From a virus: a DNA stretch of 21,416 nt. The translations under genes were made by a program, and so were the position numbers. The DNA is taken from positions 1 through 21,416 of the IMG/VR virus record IMGVR_UViG_3300005581_003260; one strand, 5' to 3'. The notes below the pieces were generated by a model that was given only the letters and a program-made list of their open reading frames with translations, was not told the origin of the DNA and did no database searches. Shown piece by piece: positions 15,286 to 21,416 of this stretch (within the stretch, counting starts at the first letter, position 1; every line of letters begins with the position of its first letter).

Positions 15286-16349
15286 TAAACTTCTCCTGGT
15301 GCCTTGTATGTACCAACACTATATCCTGGTAATTGATAAACGTCAACCGCTTCGTTCATTCCTCGTAATTCAAGATCGTGCTTAATTTGTTCACATTGGG
15401 TCATAAAATTATTTTTTGGTGTTATTTGATTATCTCTATATTCTATTGTTGGTAAAACATGTTTATCATTTTGAAATGTATTTTTCCCAAAATGACATAA
15501 CTTGCTACACATCCAAGACTTTTTAAGTTGAGGCTTTTGTGTTTTTTGAATATGAATAAATTTTTCTTTAAGCATATATTCGGTCTTCATCGCGTTATCT
15601 GCATTATCAAAACAAACAGAGAATGGACCACCATCATTAATAAAGTTTATTGTTACAATGATATGTTTGAATTCTGGAAATAATCTATGTACAGCATAGT
15701 GGTATAATCTTAGTTGTGGGTCATCTTCTAGTTTAGCTTGTGTTTTTTCTTCACCGGTCGCCCAGTTTAGTCTGCGACCAGTTTTCCAGTCAACAATTTC
15801 TAGTGTGTTATCGTCGATCTGTGTAATTAGATCCATTGTTCCTTTTATGGCTAGTTTACCACTAATTTTTTTGCCATTAATATCATAGATATAGTTAGCC
15901 CAATCTTTATTTATAGCCAAATCAAAATGCTGTTCTGATCTAAAAATATTGCGTCTTCTAGGATCAAACATACGATTATTTGCCCTAAGAGTTTTGCTAA
16001 TCCATTCTATACAGTCTTTTCTGTCTTTGTCTAGCCAAGAATGATGGGAGCATTGTGAGGTATAATAGTCATATACCTTATTAGCTAACGATAAAATAAA
16101 TTGATCGTTGAACATATCGTCTGTGTTTAGATCAATAGTTCCAACAATATCGTCTTCAATAATTTGTATTTTATCTTGATGGGCTTTTTTCATAATTGCT
16201 AGTATCTCTAGCACCTTATGAACAATAGTTCCTTTATCAGCCTTCTTATTAGACAGACCTCTTCTACCGAGAACATATTCGATAAAGTACTGCTGCTCAC
16301 ACATTGAATGGGTATTATACGATGAGCTTCTAAAGTATGTAATTATAAT
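15285..16349 (-). CDS. RecB/Cas4-like PD-(D/E)XK nuclease, probable AUU start
   Basis: The first ATG in frame is 16304 (339 aa), but it has no SD and would begin inside the first conserved motif. In frame upstream, codons encode SSSYNTHS directly before CEQQYFIEYVLG, recreating the family's 'S-S--nt---C---y---YvlG' start. AAGGA (16358-16362) lies 8 nt before an ATT at 16349, so an AUU start giving 354 aa is proposed. Residues below are numbered from 16304: GTIVH (25-29), GTMDL (155-159, D158), EIVDWKTG (169-176, D172 and K174), Q197/Y201 in QLRLYHYAV. Two cysteines (C266, C270) recall the C-terminal Cas4/AddB cluster, but a complete Fe-S set is not obvious. It probably degrades DNA ends. It overlaps the kinase stop and is coupled to the polymerase N-half. 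Confidence 0.85.
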   Translation of the reverse strand: MIITYFRSSSYNTHSMCEQQYFIEYVLGRRGLSNKKADKGTIVHKVLEILAIMKKAHQDKIQIIEDDIVGTIDLNTDDMFNDQFILSLANKVYDYYTSQCSHHSWLDKDRKDCIEWISKTLRANNRMFDPRRRNIFRSEQHFDLAINKDWANYIYDINGKKISGKLAIKGTMDLITQIDDNTLEIVDWKTGRRLNWATGEEKTQAKLEDDPQLRLYHYAVHRLFPEFKHIIVTINFINDGGPFSVCFDNADNAMKTEYMLKEKFIHIQKTQKPQLKKSWMCSKLCHFGKNTFQNDKHVLPTIEYRDNQITPKNNFMTQCEQIKHDLELRGMNEAVDVYQLPGYSVGTYKAPGEV

Positions 16350-16939
16350 GGTAAAAATCCTTTTTGTTTTAGAAAATTTGATAATAAAAGATTTTGTTGT
16401 GATATGGTCATATTTTGATTGTCTATGACAAGATCGAAGTTTTTTGCATCAAATCTGTTTTCGTCTAAAGCTACTTCGCTTTCGTGCTGAGAATTATAAG
16501 GATTCCTTGTTAACTTTACTACTAGACCTCCAGCATTTTTAATTGCATGTACTTCATTAGGAAACCTACAGTCAGCAATCAAACTAATCTTTTGTGTATC
16601 TTGCTTTATCTTTCTTATTGTGGTTTCTGACCAAACATTCGTTTTAAGTTTTCTAAACATATCGGTTCCGACCAGCTGCATAATTTCTCTAGCTGTAAGT
16701 TGTTTATTTTCCCAATAGCAGTCAACTAGTTGATTCTTTTGCTCGTCTGTACCATAACACTGATCATATGTTAAACCTAGTATATTTATACATATATCAT
16801 TTTTTAGAGAATCAGCAAAATTATATATTTTACATGAATCACTGCCAGATATAGTATCAAATATTTCTTTTGTAAACTGAGCACAAGTTGTTTTGCCCGA
16901 TTGTTTACGTCCAGCAAAGGCCAAAATAAAATTAGACAT
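16343..16939 (-). CDS. Deoxynucleoside monophosphate kinase
   Basis: 198 residues from the ATG at 16939 (a TTG at 16984 is in frame but lies in the primase gene; GGAT sits 7 nt before the ATG). Walker A is GRKQSGKTT (10-18). Later AREIMQLVGTDMFR and LIADCRFPNEVHAI...GGLVVKLTR match the T4 gene 1 type dNMP kinase pattern (lid and base-binding parts, DxRFpNE). The enzyme phosphorylates dNMPs to dNDPs, feeding dNTP supply for phage DNA synthesis; in T4 the relative handles dTMP, dGMP and modified dCMP. It overlaps the primase by 8 nt and its stop lies next to the nuclease start. Substrate range cannot be read from the sequence. Confidence 0.88.
   Translation of the reverse strand: MSNFILAFAGRKQSGKTTCAQFTKEIFDTISGSDSCKIYNFADSLKNDICINILGLTYDQCYGTDEQKNQLVDCYWENKQLTAREIMQLVGTDMFRKLKTNVWSETTIRKIKQDTQKISLIADCRFPNEVHAIKNAGGLVVKLTRNPYNSQHESEVALDENRFDAKNFDLVIDNQNMTISQQNLLLSNFLKQKGFLPL
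16358..16362 (-). promoter_or_regulatory. SD site pointing to a non-ATG start of the RecB-like nuclease
   Basis: AAGGA on the minus strand lies 8 nt upstream of an in-frame ATT (16347-16349). The ATG at 16304 is preceded only by GTATAATACCCATTCA, with no SD. Confidence 0.55.
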
Positions 16940-18098
16940 GCATTTTATCCATTTCTGGTATAATAGTTTGTTGTATATCTTCAATAGTCATATCCGCTAT
17001 ATCGTTCTTTATAATAGATAGTGTTTTAATATTATATGTACGATAACACTTATCATATATTTGTTTTGCTCCCACCTGACCAGCCTCATCATTATCTAAT
17101 AGAATTAATAAAGACATAGCTCCAGAGCAATCTAACAGCATTTTTTGCCTATCTCCTAATGAGGTTCCAAAAATAGCTATAGAATTATGGATACCAGCTT
17201 CTTCTAGTCTCCACACATTGCCTGGACTTTCGACAACCACAGCTATTCCGGTTTTTAATATATAATCTTTGGCAAACCATAGGTTGTAAAGATGGTCTTT
17301 AGCCTTAAAGTCTTTATTATGTTTCCATTTAGAATATTTCCAGCCAAATTCGCCATTTACACAATCAGTATTTGGATTATGATAATAAGAACACTTAGAA
17401 CATTTTTCATATATACTTCTGCCACTACATCCCACCATATGACTATACTGCTGGTTATATATAGGAACAACAATTCTATCAAACATTTCTTTATTAGAAT
17501 TGGTACATTGACCAACATCGTACTTGTCTAAAATCTTTTGAGAATAACCTCTTTTTAAATAGTAGTTTGCTGGAATATCTAATGCTTTTCTTACCATTTG
17601 TCTTGTTGGTAATTTATCTAGACTATCGGGTATATGAGATATGCTTTGTATATTTTTAATAAAAGCTTTTTTCTCCATATTAGTATAATTAACTTTAATA
17701 TCTTTTATATCTTTATTTAAGATTTTAAGGGCCATTTGCATAGTATTATCAAAGCTATACATTTCATCACCATCTTTCATCCAATTATTAGTTCTAACTG
17801 ATAATATGCCTCTTAAAAAACCAATAATAGATGGCTGAAAAATCCTTTCACAATGATGTGTTCGACAAACCCAATTACCACGATATGAATCCCCCACATA
17901 ATATAGATTAAGTGCCGATTCATTATCTCCACCATGTATTGGGCAAGCCATGGTGATCATTTTATTATTGTGTTTGCAATTAAGATCAAAAGTCTCACAC
18001 AATAAGTCTACATTATCACACAGTTCATCGCATACAGCCTTTATTTTAGCCTGACTAAACGAACGAGATTTCTTCTTCGTGTTGTTCATTATCTTCAT
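16932..18098 (-). CDS. DnaG-like primase
   Basis: 388 residues. The N-terminal CHC2 zinc domain has C52-x2-H55 in CPIHGGDNESALNLY and C78/H82/C83 in CRTHHC. The core has YLKRGYSQKILDKYDVG and DRIVVPIYN. The Toprim centre has E290 (VVVES), then AIFGTSLG and D335-N-D337 (LLDNDEAG). A second cysteine group (CSKC...C, about 233-246) is an insertion. It is shorter than bacterial DnaG (about 580 aa) and lacks the helicase-interacting C-terminal domain. It would make RNA primers for the phage fork. The start is uncertain: M1 (18098) or M4 (18089), both inside the helicase gene (overlap 44 or 35 nt), without a strong SD. The zinc domain needs the residues near this start. Confidence 0.92.
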   Translation of the reverse strand: MKIMNNTKKKSRSFSQAKIKAVCDELCDNVDLLCETFDLNCKHNNKMITMACPIHGGDNESALNLYYVGDSYRGNWVCRTHHCERIFQPSIIGFLRGILSVRTNNWMKDGDEMYSFDNTMQMALKILNKDIKDIKVNYTNMEKKAFIKNIQSISHIPDSLDKLPTRQMVRKALDIPANYYLKRGYSQKILDKYDVGQCTNSNKEMFDRIVVPIYNQQYSHMVGCSGRSIYEKCSKCSYYHNPNTDCVNGEFGWKYSKWKHNKDFKAKDHLYNLWFAKDYILKTGIAVVVESPGNVWRLEEAGIHNSIAIFGTSLGDRQKMLLDCSGAMSLLILLDNDEAGQVGAKQIYDKCYRTYNIKTLSIIKNDIADMTIEDIQQTIIPEMDKMHV

Positions 18099-19536
18099 CT
18101 GTGGTTATTTGAAAAGTATTTTTATTTTTACCAGAGCCATTATTTAGCTCTAATTTTGTTTGACCCTCAGTAATTTTAGCACACCAGCCCTTCATATGAC
18201 AATTAATATAATCATTGTCGTCTAAGCCTCCGCCGTGCCTACTTACTAGTGGTATTAATTTTCTATTGCCTGCTGATGGGCCATCCTCTGCTATTTCTTC
18301 GTCAGACTTGCGCTTAAAAATTGAGAAATTACTACATAGCCATATGATTCTATCTGAACCAGAAGCTGTATCAGTACTTTCTTTTGTGATGCCGTCACGA
18401 TTTAATTGAACAAATGCTACTACTGGTATTTTATATTTTGTAGCAAAATTATGTAGAGATGTCATCATGAATCCTAAAACTTGGTATTCTTTTAGATCCT
18501 GAGACATACCAGCAGAATCCATGAGTTTAAGATAATCATAAAATATAACACAATCTTTTGCGCTCCCATCATCATTTAAACCAACCTCTTTTATAATCCA
18601 TCTACGCATAATAGCTAGTTGTTCATCAAATGGTTTACCGGCTATAGATTTATAATAAAGTTTTATATTTTTTAATTTGGACTTAGCATCATAAATTTTA
18701 CTTTTTAGATCAGAGGAGTCTCTAAATTTACCAGTTTCTATTGTGTTTAAGTCTATATCTGTCATCATACCAATAATACGATTAATATGATCGTCCGTTG
18801 TCATTTCTGTATCCATATTTAAAACTGGTATTTTATTATTGGCCAAGTAAAATCCCATGTTGTCTGCTAATAGGGTTTTTCCAGTCTTGGGTCTTGCAGC
18901 AATAACATTAACAGTGCTTTTCCTTAAGCCTCCTCCTATAGCTTTATCATATATGGGAAATCCTGTGGATAAGCCTACTTGATCAACCGGATTATCTTCT
19001 AGATTTTGAATATATTCGTCTATATTTTTACCAATAGCTTCTGGCTCAGTCTTATTATCACCAAGCAGCATACCCAAATCAAAAACCTTACTCTCCGCTA
19101 TATTTAGAATATCGGAAATAGATTCTGATCCCGTAACCTCATGAAGCTCTTTTTGTGCAGAGCCTAGTTGATCACTAATATTTCTAGCTATTTCTAGCTT
19201 CTTTATTTTACTTGCAAATTTTCTTATGTTTGTTTGGTCTACTGGAAAATCTAAGATAGCTTTTATATGCATTGCCTCATCTTTTGATGATAATGCTTCT
19301 TTATATCCTAATTCCTGTGCTACGCTATATATGTATGCTAAATCTATAGTAGCATTATTATCGTTTGAATATATATGCTGTATACAATTATAGATTAAAG
19401 CATTACTGTCTATAGTAAATACTGCGCTAGATATTAGATCGCTTACATCTAAATAAGCATTTTCACCGTATTTACACAGTCCAGATAGAACTGCTCGCTC
19501 GGCAGATGGGTCAGCCAAATAGTCTTTATTTGCCAT
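18055..19536 (-). CDS. DnaB-like replicative helicase
   Basis: 493 residues. The N-terminal helical domain starts DPSAERAVLSGL (9-20), as in DnaB. A linker region follows, then GLSTGFPIYDKAIGGGL (188-204) at the start of the RecA-like core. Walker A is ARPKTGKT (214-221), the DnaB E-region is MDTEM (241-245), Walker B is CVIFYDYLKLM (329-339), the Q/R segment is FVQLNRDG (375-382), and RHGG (433-436) includes the likely arginine finger region. The ring-shaped hexamer unwinds the fork 5'-3' and pairs with the primase encoded next. The acidic C-terminus (TTDEDNEQHEEEISFV) may be an interaction tail. There is no SD; a TATAAT at 19548-19553 lies only 12 nt upstream with a poor -35, so a separate promoter is unproven. 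Confidence 0.95.
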   Translation of the reverse strand: MANKDYLADPSAERAVLSGLCKYGENAYLDVSDLISSAVFTIDSNALIYNCIQHIYSNDNNATIDLAYIYSVAQELGYKEALSSKDEAMHIKAILDFPVDQTNIRKFASKIKKLEIARNISDQLGSAQKELHEVTGSESISDILNIAESKVFDLGMLLGDNKTEPEAIGKNIDEYIQNLEDNPVDQVGLSTGFPIYDKAIGGGLRKSTVNVIAARPKTGKTLLADNMGFYLANNKIPVLNMDTEMTTDDHINRIIGMMTDIDLNTIETGKFRDSSDLKSKIYDAKSKLKNIKLYYKSIAGKPFDEQLAIMRRWIIKEVGLNDDGSAKDCVIFYDYLKLMDSAGMSQDLKEYQVLGFMMTSLHNFATKYKIPVVAFVQLNRDGITKESTDTASGSDRIIWLCSNFSIFKRKSDEEIAEDGPSAGNRKLIPLVSRHGGGLDDNDYINCHMKGWCAKITEGQTKLELNNGSGKNKNTFQITTDEDNEQHEEEISFV

Positions 19537-19568
19537 ATATTATATTAATTATAAGAATAGTTAGTTTT

Positions 19569-19970
19569 TTAACCAGGAGTTGTCGAACACTTATTACACT
19601 TAAATCTTTCTATACCACCATACAGTAGAGACGATTGGATCTTCTCTTCTCTACCACATACCCTACACTTAGCCTTCATGGTTTGATTTTTTCTATTTCT
19701 GGCGATTGGCGGTTGTTTATATAGTTTTTGTGCTAATTCAGGATCTTCTTTATGCATCCTGGCTTCTGGCATAGAAATAAATTTATTTTCTCTTTGTATT
19801 TTAGTTTTTGTTTTTTTTATTTTGCTTACTGATCGTGTTGTTTTGGTTTCTGGCACTTTGTTATCGTCGGCTTGTTGGGCCGCGTCAAGCAAGCTAGACA
19901 GTACTCCGATAATTTGTTTGATTTGGTCCGGATTTTTTAGTAATTCATTAAGATCAAAATTAGTTGACAT
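19569..19970 (-). CDS. Zinc-ribbon protein of unknown function
   Basis: 133 residues. The N-terminus is a short helix (LNELLKNPDQIKQIIGVLSSLLDAA), then a very basic, probably disordered Lys/Thr/Arg-rich linker (42-62). A conserved-looking FISMPEARMHKEDPELAQKLY segment follows. The C-terminal zinc ribbon has C102-x2-C105 (CRVCGREE) and C125-x2-C128 (KCNKC). The basic linker and ribbon suggest nucleic-acid binding. The SD AGGTGAG lies just before the ATG, and the gene overlaps its upstream neighbour by 11 nt. It ends 32 nt before the helicase gene. Position between recA and dnaB makes a helicase-loading, late-transcription or recombination role possible; none is shown. Confidence 0.75.
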   Translation of the reverse strand: MSTNFDLNELLKNPDQIKQIIGVLSSLLDAAQQADDNKVPETKTTRSVSKIKKTKTKIQRENKFISMPEARMHKEDPELAQKLYKQPPIARNRKNQTMKAKCRVCGREEKIQSSLLYGGIERFKCNKCSTTPG

Positions 19971-20442
19971 TTCTCACCTTTGTTTTCTGAATAGATAACA
20001 TAATATCCGATAAATGTTTTATACTATTAGCTAAATATTGAAGTCTATCACTTCTTTGTTTAGCGTATTTTTTTATTTTATTTAATGCTGTAGCTTTTTC
20101 ATTATTTTTTATGGCTTGTGAAGACTTTTCGATATAACCATACCCTTTATAATTATTAATTTCTTCGGCAATAGTTTCTTTAATCGTTTCTTCGGCCCAA
20201 TTAACTCTCGATAGCTCCCTATTAAGAGATCTTTGCATATGAAAAGCAAACTGACCTAATCTATAAGCTATTTCTCCGCATACTTCTGGTGTTGTTTTTT
20301 CTAGTTCGTCTCGACTCATTTGGAAATATCCATTTAATTCTGTTTCAGAGAAAATATCAGATTTGTATAATCCCAATCCAAGTCCTTGCTCGTACTCGTC
20401 AAGAACACGGTCCCACTCATTTACTTGTTCTTTAGTGTTCAT
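19960..20442 (-). CDS. Conserved phage coiled-coil protein of unknown function
   Basis: 160 residues, largely helical and charged. It begins EWDRVLDEYEQGLGLGLYK, has FSETELNGYFQMSRDELEK and ends in long helices (about 95-155, rich in Lys/Glu/Ala/Gln) that look coiled-coil. I recognise the 'WD-VLeEYE-GLGLGLYK' type pattern as recurring in phage genomes but know of no assigned function. The SD AAGGA sits 7 nt before the ATG. It is coupled to the zinc-ribbon gene and follows the VSR-like gene with an 11-nt overlap. Its place next to the recombinase and helicase is compatible with a mediator or loader, which would be an inference from position only. Confidence 0.7.
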   Translation of the reverse strand: MNTKEQVNEWDRVLDEYEQGLGLGLYKSDIFSETELNGYFQMSRDELEKTTPEVCGEIAYRLGQFAFHMQRSLNRELSRVNWAEETIKETIAEEINNYKGYGYIEKSSQAIKNNEKATALNKIKKYAKQRSDRLQYLANSIKHLSDIMLSIQKTKVRNVN

Positions 20443-20839
20443 TTTTAATCCTTATTTCCCATTGACTTATTTGATCAAATGGCAGTTCTATATGCTCAAT
20501 ACCATTTAGTTCACACCACTCTTTTTTTTCTTGATCTCTCTTTTTATGTTTTATAAAACCGAGTGGAGTATTATGAAAAAATTTACTGAATTTATAATGT
20601 TGCTCTCCATGAACCTCTATACATTTTTTAATAAGGGGTAAATAAAAGTCTAAATAAAGAGTTTCTGATCTTCTTATATTGACGGGAACTTCTTCCAATA
20701 CTTGTAATGTAGGAAAACAAACATGGATTAAATCCCTGGCCTGTAAATGTAGGCTAGATTTATTTTGAATAGACCCATGTGATATATTACCGATTAATTG
20801 CCAATTATAAGAATTACCATCCAGATCTTTTACTTGCAT
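20432..20839 (-). CDS. VSR-like small endonuclease (PD-(D/E)XK)
   Basis: 135 residues. The core LYLDFYLPLIKKCIEVHGEQHY (61-82) has D64, E75 and then H77/Q80/H81, the D...E-x-H-G-x-Q-H-Y pattern of phage VSR/homing-type nucleases. RDQEKKEWCELNGI (101-114) and ELPFDQ complete the fold. The N-terminal 55 residues could form the first helix with E49/E50. Unlike the larger endonuclease at 4970-5767 it has no HTH or NUMOD segment, so it may be a nicking or repair nuclease or a homing enzyme reduced to its catalytic core. It starts inside the recombinase gene (10-nt overlap) with no clear SD. Substrate unknown. Confidence 0.65.
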   Translation of the reverse strand: MQVKDLDGNSYNWQLIGNISHGSIQNKSSLHLQARDLIHVCFPTLQVLEEVPVNIRRSETLYLDFYLPLIKKCIEVHGEQHYKFSKFFHNTPLGFIKHKKRDQEKKEWCELNGIEHIELPFDQISQWEIRIKNEH

Positions 20840-21416
20840 TTGATGCCCATCATGTCCTTAACTTTTATCCATAAATCGTCATAAACTTCTGGATGATCAA
20901 CTAAATACTGTCTTGTTTTCTCAAGACCCTGGAATTTTGGCTTGTCCTCCACAGATGACATAGTATACCATGCACCCCCCTTAGATACAAGACCCAAATC
21001 TACAGCCAGTGTCAATAGTTCCATCTGTTTATCAATACCTTGTCCATATCTAATATAGCTTGTAATTTTACCACCAGGAGCACCTAGAGCAGAACACATT
21101 ACTTGCCAATGTACTTCTTGGCCAATCTGTGGACTGTCTGTACTTAAATTCCAAGGACTAAAATAGTTGGCTTTAATTTTAATATCTGTTTGATAAGCAA
21201 TAGCCTGACCACTCTTTTCTTTCCACTCACTATGACCCATCCCTGGATTACCCATTTGATGAGTAATACCTATAACCACATTTCTATTAACAGGAATAAC
21301 ATTAGACACCTTCCTGCAAAACTTAGCCAATAGCTTGGCTCCATCTGCTCTTTGCATCTTATCCATATCGCTAGTAATTTCAGCTTCTGTGCATAGAGCA
21401 GAGTAGGAGTCAATGA
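20830..21416 (-). CDS. RecA/UvsX-type recombinase, N-terminal part outside window
   Basis: About 194 residues are visible, reaching the right edge with no stop, so the N-terminus and Walker A lie beyond it. The ATG at 21366 is internal: upstream codons read IDSYSALCTEAEITSD, the Walker B strand (VIDS-type) of RecA. Then come KLLAKFCRKVSNVIP, NVVIGITHQMGNPGMG (strand leading to loop L2) and EKSGQAIAYQTDIKIKA, followed by a RecA-like end (IRYGQGIDKQMELLTLAVDLGLVSKGGAWY, and PEVYDDLWIKVKDMMG). The protein would form filaments on single-stranded DNA and exchange strands, supporting recombination-dependent replication and repair. It is the most upstream gene seen in the replication block. The C-terminus is shorter than bacterial RecA. 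Confidence 0.93.
   Translation of the reverse strand, partial: IDSYSALCTEAEITSDMDKMQRADGAKLLAKFCRKVSNVIPVNRNVVIGITHQMGNPGMGHSEWKEKSGQAIAYQTDIKIKANYFSPWNLSTDSPQIGQEVHWQVMCSALGAPGGKITSYIRYGQGIDKQMELLTLAVDLGLVSKGGAWYTMSSVEDKPKFQGLEKTRQYLVDHPEVYDDLWIKVKDMMGIKCK

Noticed and set aside
15285-16349. CRISPR-associated Cas4
   Set aside because: Fold and motifs are RecB/Cas4-like, but a complete four-cysteine Fe-S set is not seen and there is no CRISPR context; phage end-processing nuclease is the simpler reading.
19548-19553. TATAAT before dnaB as a promoter
   Set aside because: The region is AT-rich, the -35 match is poor and the leader would be only a few nucleotides.

Overview
The window looks like part of an AT-rich, probably large, tailed bacteriophage genome (Caudoviricetes-like). 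It carries virion-structure genes on one strand and, on the other, a nearly complete phage-encoded replisome, recombination genes, small nucleases and glycan-modifying enzymes, tightly packed with ATGA-type and 8-44 nt overlaps. No tRNA, rRNA, CRISPR array, integrase or insertion sequence was recognised. Many genes have Shine-Dalgarno (SD) sequences, and the one clear promoter is sigma70-like (TTGACA, 17 nt, TACAAT). The host therefore probably uses a standard sigma70 holoenzyme; it cannot be named from this window.

Layout. (1) 1-3932, plus strand: the 3' part of a tail or baseplate-like gene, then a 1032-residue virion structural protein. (2) 3929-10377, minus strand: a convergent block. Read in its direction of transcription it holds two GT4 glycosyltransferases, a short unknown protein, a truncated methyltransferase-like protein, a nucleotidyltransferase-like protein, a small unknown protein, a NUMOD/VSR-like endonuclease, a protein resembling single-strand annealing proteins, and a zinc-ribbon protein. 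(3) 10389-10924: a self-contained ssb unit with a near-consensus promoter and an intrinsic terminator. (4) 10926-21416, minus strand: the replication and recombination block. In transcription order it holds a RecA/UvsX-type recombinase (cut by the window edge), a VSR-like nuclease, a coiled-coil protein, a zinc-ribbon protein, a DnaB-like helicase, a DnaG-like primase, a dNMP kinase, a RecB/Cas4-like nuclease, the N-terminal half of DNA polymerase III alpha, a 61-residue protein, a DEDDh exonuclease, and the C-terminal half of DNA polymerase III alpha.

The most striking feature is the replicative polymerase. The DnaE-type alpha subunit is split into two proteins: PHP plus palm (630 aa) and fingers/HhH/OB (535 aa). 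A tiny gene and a DnaQ-like proofreading exonuclease lie between them. All three catalytic aspartates are in the first half and the fingers are in the second, so the active site should be completed by assembly of two chains. No intein is visible.

The genes fit together as one replication programme. The helicase and primase open and prime the fork, the split polymerase with its separate exonuclease copies DNA, SSB protects single strands, and RecA with the putative annealing protein would serve recombination-dependent replication. The RecB-like nuclease processes ends and the kinase feeds dNTP synthesis. The glycosyltransferase block probably decorates DNA or virion or host glycans. The two VSR-like nucleases may be homing or repair enzymes.
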